From an uncultured Opitutaceae bacterium (GTDB taxonomy: Bacteria > Verrucomicrobiota > Verrucomicrobiia > Opitutales > Opitutaceae), in the NCBI GenBank assembly GCA_937889545.1, contig CALAOT010000116.1, positions 2,501-65,201 of the forward strand: 62,701 bases of DNA, given 5' to 3'. The position numbers and the translations under genes were made by a program. The notes below the pieces were generated by a model. That model saw only the letters and a list, made by a program, of their open reading frames with translations, was not told the DNA's origin and did not search any database. Shown piece by piece: positions 54,942-62,701 of this stretch (position 1 is the first letter of the stretch; the number at the start of each line of letters is the position of its first letter).

Positions 54942-57900
54942 TTGCTCCTCGGCCGCTCCCTTGCGAGCGGCGTTTTCCTCTGGATTGCCTCCGGGGATGC
55001 CGCGGCTTTGGAAGGCACCGCGGCGCAGCGATGGCAGCAGGGAACCGGAGGGATGCCTCCAATGCGCGTCTTCACGGCCCGGGACACCGGCGCCATGACG
55101 ACGGCCTGGTCCGCAGTCCAGGACCGGACGGGGACCATGCACTTCGGCTGCGACACGGTTGTGTCGTTCGACGGCGACCGTTGGCGCTCGGAACGCATGG
55201 ACCCCTCCTACGTCATCCGTGGCCTGGCCATCGGGCCGAACGGCCGGATCTGGGTCGCCGGAGTCAATCAGATCGGCTGGTTTGAGCCGGGGGAGCAGGG
55301 TCGGCTGGAGTACCATTCCCTCATGCCCCGGCTGCCGGAGGGCGGTGGCGATCTGGGCGATGTCTGGAGGGTGTACGCCGAGGGCAGTGACAGCGCCGTC
55401 TTCGTGGCGCGGGAGAAGATTCTGCGATGGGACGGCACCCGCTTCATGTCGTGGGATTATCCCGGCATGCGCATTCTTTGGTCGATCCGGACGCCGACGT
55501 CCCTATATGTCCACTATCCCCCGCTCGGCCTCCTAAGGATGGGCCGCGACGGCCCATCCGTGGCCGTGCCCGCCTCCGTGTTGGGCACCGCGGACATCCG
55601 CTGGCTGGATGATTCCGCACAGGATTGGCTCCTGCTGACGTCCGAGGGCTTCAAAACCCTTCGCGACGGGGCATGCACGCCGCTGGAGACCGACGCCTCC
55701 TCGTTCATGCGCGCGAACACCCCGACATCCGTGGCGCGGCTCAACGGCGGCCTGCTCGCAATCGGCACGCTCCAGGGCGGGATCGCAATCGTCGACCGCT
55801 CGGAAGCTGTCCGCCGCGTCTTCAACCTGTCGGCCGGGCTTCCCGCGAACCAGATCTACTCGCTGTACGTGGACCGCGACGGGGCCCTCTGGGCGATGGG
55901 GCCCTCCTTCATCGCCCGGCTTGCAATCGGTTCCGGCGTCGCGGTCTTCGGCCAGCGCAACGGATACCCTCCCGGAGGCTGCGAGTCTGTGGCCGAGTTC
56001 GCGGGAGCGACGTACGTCATCTCCCACAGCGACATCCTCCGCCTGTCTCCCGACGCCGAGTCCGGGGGTGCCGGGCGATTCACGACGCTCGGGATCACGA
56101 GCAGCCGCTTCTACAGCCTGCTCTCCCTGCCGCGCGGCCTCGCCATCGGGCACTTCCACGGCCTCGGGCTTTGGTCGCCCTCGGGCATGCGTCCGATGAC
56201 CCTGTCCGACGATATCGTGTTTCGAACATGCGTGTCCCAATCCGCGCCCGGCACCCTTCTTGCGTCGCAGTACAACCGGGTGCTCTCGGTTGACCTCCAG
56301 ACAGGGCGATCGAGCGTCGTCGCCGATTCATTGCCCGATTACGGCGATTCCCTGGCTGACGAGCCGTCGGGGAGGCTGTGGATTGGCACCCAGTCAAGGG
56401 GGCTGTTCGTGGCCAACCCAGGGAGTGCGCAATGCACCCCAGCCGCACCCCGCTTTGGGCCCCTTCCGACCACGGGCCCGACCCTGGTAACCCGAGCCGG
56501 AGCGACGGTCGTGGCGCTGGCCAGGGGGGCTGCATATTACCTCGACCTCAAGGCGGATCGGTTTCGCCGCGTCGCCGGATTCCCCGGCGGGAATCCGTCC
56601 GCGGTCTCAAACTCGGACAGCCGCGGGGCAGTCTGGGTGGCGCTGGAACCGGACGCGGGAGGCCATTCGCCGCGGCTGGGGAGGATCTCCACGACGAGCG
56701 ACGGGGCCGCGTGGACGCCCCAGTCCATGGAGGGCCTTTCGAACATCGGATCGCTTCTTCGCCTCCAGGTGGTCCGCTCGCCTGATGGAGACATCCTGTG
56801 GATCGCGGGAAGCGAGTCGCTCATCCGCGCAGGCCCGCAGGCCCAGGCTGCGCATCCGCCGCCCGTCCGCCCGCTGATACGCGCCTGGGTCAGGACGGAC
56901 GGCGGCGAATCCGGCATGATGATCGGGGGCACACTGCCGTACTCCGCAAGCGGCGTTCACATTGAATACAGCTCGTTCGATTACGGCATGCGTGAGTCGG
57001 AGAGATACCAGACGATGCTGGGTGGCGCGGAGAACGCGTGGTCTCCGCCGACAGACTCGGCCGAAAAGGATGTCTTGGGCCTGAGGGAGGGAAGCTACGA
57101 ATTCAAGGTGCGCCTTGAGGCGGACTCCGGCGAAACCGGGGCCCCCGCCGTGCTCCGTTTCAACATTACCCCGCCCTGGTGGCGCACGGCCGGCGCCTAT
57201 GCGGCGTATGCGCTCGCCGGCTCGCTCGCGCTTTTCGGAATCATCAGGCTTCGGGTGGGTTCGCTGAAGCAGCGAGCCCAGGTTCTTGAGGAGACGGTCC
57301 GTCAGCGCACCGAAGAACTGGAGAGGGCAAACGCCGCGAAGACGGAGTTTGTCGCGAGCATGAGCCATGAGATCCGGAACCCTATGGCCGGCATCCTGGG
57401 ATCAGCCCGCGCGTTGTCCGAGACGCCCCTCCAGCCCGAGCAGCAGGAGCACGTCTCGACCCTTCGCAACTGCGCCTCCTTCCTCTCCTCGCTCGTCGAG
57501 GACGTGCTCGATTTCGCCGCGATCGAGGCCGGGGCGTACAAAACCATGAGGTCCGCCTTCAGCCCGCGCGAGGTGCTGGACGCCGTGGTGAAGATGCTCG
57601 CGCCGAAGTCGGGTGCGGCGCGGATGGATGCCGCCGTGGATCCTGCACTCCCGGACTGGATCATGGGGGATGCGGCCCGGATCCAGCAGGTGATCGTCAA
57701 TTTCGCCGTGAACTCCCTCAAGTTTGGCGGAGGGAGGATCCGCCTGTCGGCTCGTCCTGAGGGAGGTCACGCCGTGTTTGCGGTCGCAGACGACGGCGCC
57801 GGGATTCCCTTCGAGGAGCAGCGAAACCTCTTCCTCCGATTCTCCCGGCTTAAGTCCGCCCGCAACTCCGCAATCCCGGGCACCGGGCTCGGTCTGGCCG

Positions 57901-58808
57901 TCAGCCGGGCGCTAGCCGAGCGGATGGGCGGGTCGGTCGGCGTCGAAAGCGCGCCGGGCCACGGCTCGACCTTCTTCCTTCGAATCCCCCTGGAGGCGGG
58001 GGCCAAGGCTGAATCCATGTCGCGGGAATTCCACGCCGGCGGCGCGCGGGCGCTCGTGGTCGAGGATATCGGCTATAACGCCCGCTCCTTGGGCCGGATG
58101 CTGGAGGAGCTCGGCTTTGAGGTCGCCTATGCGGCCGACGGCGACGAGGCCCTTTCCCGGCTCCAGGCGACCCCCTTCCAGGCGATCTTCCTCGACTGCG
58201 GCCTCCCCAAGGTGAGCGGGGCTGACGTGGCCCGCCGCGTCCGCGCATCCGAGGCCGAAGGGATGCGGGCCCTGATCGTGGCGACGACGGCCCTCTCGAC
58301 GGCCGGGGATCAAGAGGCCTGCCTGGCCGCCGGGATGGATGCGTTCATAATCAAGCCGGTAACACCGGAGAAGCTTCGAGCAGTCCTATCGGCCCCGCCC
58401 GGGATCGGGCGCGCGGCAACACCCGCCCCCGGACCCATGAGCTTGGCCCCCGGCGCGCCCGTACTTGAGCTTGGAATGATCCGGCACCTGACCGACGGCT
58501 CGCTCGAAGGCCTGGATCGCGAGCTGTCGGGTTATGTCGCCTCGCTCGATGAGGCCATGCTCGCAGTCGCAGAGGCCCACATGTCGGGCTCACGGGCCGC
58601 GCTCCCGTCCGCCGCCCACCGGGTCCTATCCCACGCCCGGATGGTGGGCGCGACATCGCTGGCCGGATCTGCCGCGGACCTTCAGGACCTCGCCTCGGCC
58701 TACACGGACTCTGAGCTTGCGGAGCAAATCGGCGTGCTCGGACAGCGGGCCGCCGCGCTCAAGAAGTCGCTGGCTCCCTTTCGCCGCTGCCCGCCAGGGC
58801 CCGCATGA
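54942..58808 (+). CDS. Hybrid sensor histidine kinase with propeller sensor, receiver and HPt domain
   Basis: A 1288-residue HTCS-like protein. Periplasmic seven-bladed propeller repeats (for example [29 protein letters not shown]) run to about 640; a Y_Y_Y domain to about 750; one transmembrane helix at about 751-775; coiled coil; HisKA with phospho-His 809 ([12 protein letters not shown]); HATPase ([20 protein letters not shown]); receiver with Asp 1085 ([11 protein letters not shown]); and HPt with His 1226. No DNA-binding domain, so an outside regulator must complete the relay. The start is a TTG at 54942; an upstream ATG (54893) is in another frame. The neighbouring operon is divergent and may be its target. 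Confidence 0.9.
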   Translation: MLLGRSLASGVFLWIASGDAAALEGTAAQRWQQGTGGMPPMRVFTARDTGAMTTAWSAVQDRTGTMHFGCDTVVSFDGDRWRSERMDPSYVIRGLAIGPNGRIWVAGVNQIGWFEPGEQGRLEYHSLMPRLPEGGGDLGDVWRVYAEGSDSAVFVAREKILRWDGTRFMSWDYPGMRILWSIRTPTSLYVHYPPLGLLRMGRDGPSVAVPASVLGTADIRWLDDSAQDWLLLTSEGFKTLRDGACTPLETDASSFMRANTPTSVARLNGGLLAIGTLQGGIAIVDRSEAVRRVFNLSAGLPANQIYSLYVDRDGALWAMGPSFIARLAIGSGVAVFGQRNGYPPGGCESVAEFAGATYVISHSDILRLSPDAESGGAGRFTTLGITSSRFYSLLSLPRGLAIGHFHGLGLWSPSGMRPMTLSDDIVFRTCVSQSAPGTLLASQYNRVLSVDLQTGRSSVVADSLPDYGDSLADEPSGRLWIGTQSRGLFVANPGSAQCTPAAPRFGPLPTTGPTLVTRAGATVVALARGAAYYLDLKADRFRRVAGFPGGNPSAVSNSDSRGAVWVALEPDAGGHSPRLGRISTTSDGAAWTPQSMEGLSNIGSLLRLQVVRSPDGDILWIAGSESLIRAGPQAQAAHPPPVRPLIRAWVRTDGGESGMMIGGTLPYSASGVHIEYSSFDYGMRESERYQTMLGGAENAWSPPTDSAEKDVLGLREGSYEFKVRLEADSGETGAPAVLRFNITPPWWRTAGAYAAYALAGSLALFGIIRLRVGSLKQRAQVLEETVRQRTEELERANAAKTEFVASMSHEIRNPMAGILGSARALSETPLQPEQQEHVSTLRNCASFLSSLVEDVLDFAAIEAGAYKTMRSAFSPREVLDAVVKMLAPKSGAARMDAAVDPALPDWIMGDAARIQQVIVNFAVNSLKFGGGRIRLSARPEGGHAVFAVADDGAGIPFEEQRNLFLRFSRLKSARNSAIPGTGLGLAVSRALAERMGGSVGVESAPGHGSTFFLRIPLEAGAKAESMSREFHAGGARALVVEDIGYNARSLGRMLEELGFEVAYAADGDEALSRLQATPFQAIFLDCGLPKVSGADVARRVRASEAEGMRALIVATTALSTAGDQEACLAAGMDAFIIKPVTPEKLRAVLSAPPGIGRAATPAPGPMSLAPGAPVLELGMIRHLTDGSLEGLDRELSGYVASLDEAMLAVAEAHMSGSRAALPSAAHRVLSHARMVGATSLAGSAADLQDLASAYTDSELAEQIGVLGQRAAALKKSLAPFRRCPPGPA

Positions 58809-58817
58809 GCGTGCCCT

Positions 58818-59312
58818 TCAATCCTTCTCCGGCCTGCGATATTCCTTGTGCTCCTTCTTCTCAAACGCGCCGATGTCGTCCACCAGCTTCGCAGCATCGT
58901 CGTTTCTTCCGGCGGTGAGCGCGTCCCGGAGCTTTGCGAACATGTCCTGCAGATTCTTGATCCCGCTCTGGAAGTCCGCCTCGAACTTGGCCCGTTGATC
59001 CTCCGGGATGTCCTCGGCCTTTGCGGGCGTGAGCTCGATTGCCTCCTTCGCTGCGGCCTCCATCGCCGAGAGCAGCTCGAGCGAGGTGGCGTTCTGGGCC
59101 GGGTCCCCAACCTGCTTCTTCAGCTTTCGGAAGGCCTTCCCCATCCGATCCATCCGCATCTCCAGCTCGGTCTTCTTCTCGCTGCCGGGCGCCGCCGGGG
59201 CCGCCGCCGGCGCGGTGGCTGGGGGAGGCGACGCGGGAACGTCGGAGGCGGAGGCGGCCGGTGACAGGATTGGGAACGCGGCGAGCCAGGCGAGCGCAGG
59301 GCAAATCTTCAT
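58818..59312 (-). CDS. Periplasmic cytochrome-b562-like protein
   Basis: A 164-residue exported protein: signal peptide at about 1-22, an Ala/Pro linker, then an all-helical domain. Its opening helix KKTELEMRMDRMGKAFRKLKK and closing ...FEKKEHKEYRR place a Met near the start and a His near the end, the positions of the heme ligands of cytochrome b562. The four-helix length (about 105 residues) also fits. Loss of heme binding is possible because overall similarity is low. ATG 59312 is used rather than 59393. It is convergent with the hybrid kinase gene. Confidence 0.6.
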   Translation of the reverse strand: MKICPALAWLAAFPILSPAASASDVPASPPPATAPAAAPAAPGSEKKTELEMRMDRMGKAFRKLKKQVGDPAQNATSLELLSAMEAAAKEAIELTPAKAEDIPEDQRAKFEADFQSGIKNLQDMFAKLRDALTAGRNDDAAKLVDDIGAFEKKEHKEYRRPEKD

Positions 59313-59389
59313 GACTAATAGTCTGTTGATGGTCGGAGGGGTTTTGGGGGCGGGACTCTTTCGAAAGACGGGCATCCCGGCAATTCGAT

Positions 59390-60154
59390 TCACATCGGGC
59401 GGGCCCGATGCCGGGCGCCCTGGCGACCCAGCTCATGGATCAGCACCGCGGCGGCGGCGGAGACGTTCAGCGACTCGATCTGGCCGCTTCCTGGAATGGT
59501 GGCGAGACGGGTGCAGGCCGCCTGGACGTCGGGCGCCAGGCCATGCTCCTCGTTCCCAAGGACGAGCGCCCATGGGGCCGCGGCCTTGGCGCCCGCACCG
59601 GCGTCGGCGCCGCCGCGGGTGGCCGCTGCCACCACGTCGTAGCCCGCGGCCGAGAGCGCGCGCAGAAACGGCGCGATCTCGGGAACGGTCCAGATCTCGA
59701 TGGCCTCCAGACCTCCCTCGGAGACGCGATAGGCTGCCGCGCCCGGCTTAGCCGACGCCGGGTCGCCGGCGATGACCATCCTGGGGACGCCGAAATAGGC
59801 GGCGGATCGCGCGATCGCCCCGAGATTGTGGGCGTTGCCGATCCGGTCGAGGGCGACCACGTTCTCATGCCGTCGGACCCAGGATGCGATGTCGGCTGGC
59901 GTGGGGGCTCTCGGAAGCCTGTCCTCGACCACCGCGACAATCCCTCCGTGGTGCACGGAATCGGCGATCTTCTCGAGCTCGGAAGGCTCGACACACCGGT
60001 AGACCTTGCGGGCGGCGGCAAGGGCGCGGCACATCATTCCCACCTTCTTTGATGTCGGGTGGTCGAAATAGAGCCGCACGATCGAGGATGCGTCCCTTCG
60101 GAACCTGGCGCGGACGGCGGCGAGTCCGCAGATCTTGATTTCATTGGCCTTCAT
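59390..60154 (-). CDS. SpoU/TrmH-family RNA 2'-O-methyltransferase
   Basis: A 254-residue SPOUT enzyme. An N-terminal substrate-binding region (about 1-95, KICGLAAVRARF) is followed by the knotted domain with the three family motifs: NAHNLGAIARSAAYFGV, ALVLGNEEHGL and GSGQIESLNVSAAAAVLIHEL. It likely methylates a ribose in rRNA or tRNA; the exact site is unknown. Its ATG at 60154 overlaps the stop of the RlmM-like gene by four bases (ATGA), so two RNA methyltransferases are translationally coupled. The frame continues upstream to 60340 inside that gene and is not used. Confidence 0.9.
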   Translation of the reverse strand: MKANEIKICGLAAVRARFRRDASSIVRLYFDHPTSKKVGMMCRALAAARKVYRCVEPSELEKIADSVHHGGIVAVVEDRLPRAPTPADIASWVRRHENVVALDRIGNAHNLGAIARSAAYFGVPRMVIAGDPASAKPGAAAYRVSEGGLEAIEIWTVPEIAPFLRALSAAGYDVVAAATRGGADAGAGAKAAAPWALVLGNEEHGLAPDVQAACTRLATIPGSGQIESLNVSAAAAVLIHELGRQGARHRARPM

Positions 60155-61191
60155 TTTGCGACGGTCCCCGTGACGGTGAACTCCTCCCGGTCGTGGTACA
60201 GATGCACGATTCGGACCCCTGCCACGCTGGAGGCAAGGGGCGAATTCGCAGCGCGAAGCTCTCCCAGGAGCACGATCGGGTCGACCCGCCCGAACTTCAG
60301 GTTGACCACAAAGCGCCGGCACCAGCCGCCCTTGAGCCATGGCAAAACGATCAACTGGAGCACCTTGTTGGGGTCCTCCACAAGGTCGCAGAACAGCCAG
60401 TCATAGACGGAATCCTTCCCCGGGCTGAATCCAAATGCATCGGCGCGGCGGTGGTCGATTAGCGGGTGTCCAAGAGCGCCCCCTTTCAGCCGCCCGTTGT
60501 CGACGGCCACAACCCGGGCCCCCCTCTTCGCGGCGCTGTAGCTCCACCCCCCGGGAGCCGCCCCCAGGTCGCAGACCGACTCCCCGGGCCGTGGCTCGTG
60601 GCCGATGATCGCATACGACTCCTCCACCTTCAGGTAGGAGCGCGAGGGGGCGGCGTCATCGTCGGCCATCCGCGAGGGCCCATTCATGTATGCGGAGCGC
60701 GCCGCGTGCACCGTCCCAAAATCGGTGAACCAGACGAAAAGGCCCCGGACCGCGCCCACCCGAGGCTTCTGCGCGGACGCAAGCCTTGCGATTCGGCCGA
60801 GCTTCTTCTTCAGGATCCCATGGAAGGCCGCTTCGACGGCGGCTACGCGCCGGCCAAGTCCGGCGATGTCCTGCGCACCGGCGAAGATACAGGGCCACGC
60901 CGCCTCTATCCGCTCGCCCCGAAGACTGTCGGCAAAGAACTCCGCGATGCCCTGCGCGAGCTCGTTCACCCGTCCGCCGGACATCCCCGCCGGCGACTCC
61001 AGTATCGCGTGGGGGAAGGCGGCCCCCCGGAGCCTGCCTGCCGGCGCCCCGTCCTGCGCGCGCGAAGGCGGGCCGGCCAGCACCCATCCCGGCCCGCTCG
61101 CGGCCGCCGCCAGCCCGAGCCCAGCCATCTCGCGCACGAGGAGCCCCTCGTAGCCCGACTGGCAGACCGCAAGGGCCGCTTTGGATGACAT
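60151..61191 (-). CDS. RlmM-like 23S rRNA 2'-O-methyltransferase
   Basis: A 346-residue protein with a THUMP-like N-terminal region (about 60-160) and an FtsJ-type methyltransferase domain. The SAM motif is CDLGAAPGGWSY, and the K-D-K-E catalytic set is visible as the Lys in SYLKVEES, Asp in FCDLVED, Lys in VNLKFG and Glu in DREEFTV. RlmM methylates C2498 of 23S rRNA in E. coli, where it has 366 residues. It is the first gene of a pair with the SpoU methyltransferase. Confidence 0.85.
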   Translation of the reverse strand: MSSKAALAVCQSGYEGLLVREMAGLGLAAAASGPGWVLAGPPSRAQDGAPAGRLRGAAFPHAILESPAGMSGGRVNELAQGIAEFFADSLRGERIEAAWPCIFAGAQDIAGLGRRVAAVEAAFHGILKKKLGRIARLASAQKPRVGAVRGLFVWFTDFGTVHAARSAYMNGPSRMADDDAAPSRSYLKVEESYAIIGHEPRPGESVCDLGAAPGGWSYSAAKRGARVVAVDNGRLKGGALGHPLIDHRRADAFGFSPGKDSVYDWLFCDLVEDPNKVLQLIVLPWLKGGWCRRFVVNLKFGRVDPIVLLGELRAANSPLASSVAGVRIVHLYHDREEFTVTGTVAK

Positions 61192-61224
61192 GACCGCCTA
61201 GGTTACCCGCGCGCGGCCTCCCGT

Positions 61225-62331
61225 TCAAAGTAAAAGGCCGCGGGGAACAACCCCGTGCCCCGCCTCGATGTGCGCCACGGAGATGCGGCTGCCCTCCATG
61301 ACATATCCCCCATCGAAGGGATTCTCGGCCAGGAAGAGGGGCGTGTCCAAGTCGGCATGCGCAAAGCCGCCCAGGCCGGCGGCAAAGCATGCCGACACGG
61401 TCATTGCGAGGACCGATTCGATGTTGCCGCCGATCATGAGGCCGATCCCCGCCCCGCGGGCGACCGACACCACCTCAAGGGCCTCGGCTATCCCGGCCTT
61501 CATGAGCTTTATGTTGAAGACACGGGCGGCGCCGGCGCGCGCCGCCAGGCGCGCGTCCGCCGCGGTCGTCACGCTCTCGTCGGCAACCACGGTCCATCCG
61601 GACTCGGCGCCGAGGGCGCGCATCCCGTCGAGGTCGTCCTTGGGCAGCCATTGTTCGACGAGCGCCGGAACGATCCCTCGCGCCTTGAGGCCCCTCACCA
61701 GCTCGGATGCGCGCGATCGGTCCATGCCGGCGTTCCCATCAAGGATGAGCGGCGAGCCGGGTGCGGCCTCGAGGATGGCGGATATCCTTTCCAGGTCCGC
61801 GCCGGCTCCGCCCTGCCCCCCCACCTTCGCCTTGATGAGGCGGATGCCGCGGCGCCGGATCAGCCGCGCTGCCTCCCCCGCCTCCCCGGGGGTGCCGATT
61901 GTCACGGTCATGTCCGTTTCGAGCTCGGTGCCGGAGCCCCCGAAGAACCGCCACAGGGACATGTTCTCGCGGCGGTTCAAGGCGTCGAGGAGCGCCGTCT
62001 CGATCGCGCACAGCGCGGATCCGCACGCCGGCCCTCCCATCGCGCGAAGTTCGGCCGCAATGCCCCGCCAGTCGGCCGCATCGCGCCCCGGCAGCCGGTT
62101 CGCAGCCCGCAAGAGGAGCCCTAGGGCGCCGGCCTGTGTCTCGCCGTTGTACGCGGGAAAGGGCGCCGCCTCCCCGTGACCCAGGGTGCCGTCGGAAAGC
62201 TCGACCCTCACGAGCACGTTGGCCGCGGTGCTCTGGCCCCCCCGGGATATCCCGAACGGGGCCCGGAGCGGGATGTCGAGCGGGGAGACGCACAGCGAAC
62301 GGACCGTTGTCGGATGAAGCGCGAAGGCCAC
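61225..62331 (-). CDS. Dipeptide epimerase-type enolase-superfamily enzyme
   Basis: A 368-residue muconate-lactonising/mandelate-racemase-like enzyme. The capping domain is at the N-terminus (RSLCVSPLDIPLRAPFGISRG). In the barrel are the paired lysine IKAKVGG, the metal-ligand Asp in LILDGNAGM, Glu in VEQWLPKDD and Asp in VVADESV, and the second catalytic Lys in NIKLMKAG. This pattern fits L-Ala-D/L-Glu epimerases, used in peptidoglycan peptide recycling. GTG 62331 is used; an in-frame ATG at 62400 lies at the divergent gene's start. Confidence 0.82.
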   Translation of the reverse strand: MAFALHPTTVRSLCVSPLDIPLRAPFGISRGGQSTAANVLVRVELSDGTLGHGEAAPFPAYNGETQAGALGLLLRAANRLPGRDAADWRGIAAELRAMGGPACGSALCAIETALLDALNRRENMSLWRFFGGSGTELETDMTVTIGTPGEAGEAARLIRRRGIRLIKAKVGGQGGAGADLERISAILEAAPGSPLILDGNAGMDRSRASELVRGLKARGIVPALVEQWLPKDDLDGMRALGAESGWTVVADESVTTAADARLAARAGAARVFNIKLMKAGIAEALEVVSVARGAGIGLMIGGNIESVLAMTVSACFAAGLGGFAHADLDTPLFLAENPFDGGYVMEGSRISVAHIEAGHGVVPRGLLL

Positions 62332-62398
62332 GGCCCGATGTTTCCCCGGAGGGGATGAATTGCAAACCGCCACGGCGCGGGTGTAGCAAGGGGCCAGC

Positions 62399-62701
62399 AT
62401 GCGCGTCCTGGCCGCGTTCGACAAGTTCAAGGACTCGATCTCCGCTTCCACGGCGTGCGACGCGGCGGCGGGCGCGATCGCCTCGGTGCGCGGGGATTGG
62501 GTTGTGGACGCGTGCCCGCTCGCGGATGGAGGCGAGGGATTCGCGGGCATTCTCACGCGCGCGGCGCGGGGCGCCGAGTCCCGGTCCGCGGCGACGGGCC
62601 CCCGCGGCGAAAAGGTCACGGCCGCCTTCGGCATCGTGCCTCTGGCCAGGATACCCGCGGGCGCCCGCGACCGCCTAGGGGCGGCGGGGGCCGGGCCGGG
62701 C
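62399..62701 (+). CDS. Glycerate kinase (3' end missing)
   Basis: The first 101 codons of a GlxK/GarK-type glycerate 2- or 3-kinase. MRVLAAFDKFKDSISAS matches the family's substrate-binding start and CPLADGGEGF its first conserved loop. The rest of the gene is beyond the window. AAGGGG (62388-62393) precedes the ATG. It is divergent from the epimerase gene with a 67-base gap. Confidence 0.88.
   Translation, partial: MRVLAAFDKFKDSISASTACDAAAGAIASVRGDWVVDACPLADGGEGFAGILTRAARGAESRSAATGPRGEKVTAAFGIVPLARIPAGARDRLGAAGAGPG

Noticed and set aside
59313..59323. Short palindrome GACTA-A-TAGTC at the start of the b562-like gene
   Set aside because: Five-base arms are too short to claim an operator without a second copy.

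Overview
The window is about 62.7 kb of GC-rich, gene-dense bacterial chromosome. It most resembles a member of Verrucomicrobiota, probably Opitutaceae. This is inferred from a Gram-negative gene set (ADP-heptose-type adenylyltransferase, TolC, TonB domains, RodZ, TatA), an ADOP-type ABC permease, many NtrC-type regulators, and the C-terminal repeats on the secreted hydrolase at 46.6-49.2 kb, which look like those common in that group. No 16S rRNA, tRNA, CRISPR array or intact transposon was seen.

1-14 kb, housekeeping: accB (cut at the left edge) and accC on +. A seven-gene block on - (manA, AsmA-like, grpE, dnaJ, hldE2-like, purN, prmA) meets accC tail to tail with a 32-base overlap. Then ftsK, a rodZ-like gene, an aldose epimerase, tatA and a DUF4199-like gene on +. 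A - strand ECF sigma / anti-sigma / PDZ protein cluster follows.

14.7-15.2 kb, mobile-element debris: the 3' end of a group II intron, the degraded C-terminus of its reverse transcriptase, and a fragment of an IS4-type transposase, all on - and just upstream of the ECF operon. Next come a 59-residue membrane protein on - and a divergent OxyR-like LysR gene, with an OxyR-type box between them.

16.4-31.2 kb: a KinB/AlgB-like two-component pair, an unusual long adenylate-kinase-like protein, a MacAB-type exporter operon, polyphosphate glucokinase, a DsbA-like protein, an aldo/keto reductase, a secreted metallophosphoesterase and a GH16-like protein.

31.4-41.0 kb: a second exporter locus made of two operons on one strand: ATPase-TolC-NtrC regulator-sensor kinase, then adaptor-ATPase-ADOP permease. 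A near-identical sigma-54-type -24/-12 element stands directly before each operon, so the enclosed NtrC-type regulator probably drives the whole machine.

41.1-54.8 kb, accessory: a large secreted esterase, a GNAT protein, an unknown secreted protein, a serine hydrolase broken by one in-frame stop, a 93-base MITE with target duplication, a rhomboid-like zinc-ribbon protein, a decayed copy of part of a hybrid kinase gene, a DoxX-like protein, a two-domain TonB-C protein, OsmC, and a Gfo/Idh/MocA oxidoreductase with a small membrane protein.

54.9-62.7 kb: a 1288-residue hybrid sensor kinase, a cytochrome-b562-like protein, a SpoU methyltransferase and an RlmM-like methyltransferase with overlapping ends, a dipeptide-epimerase-type enolase-superfamily enzyme, and the start of a glycerate kinase gene at the right edge.
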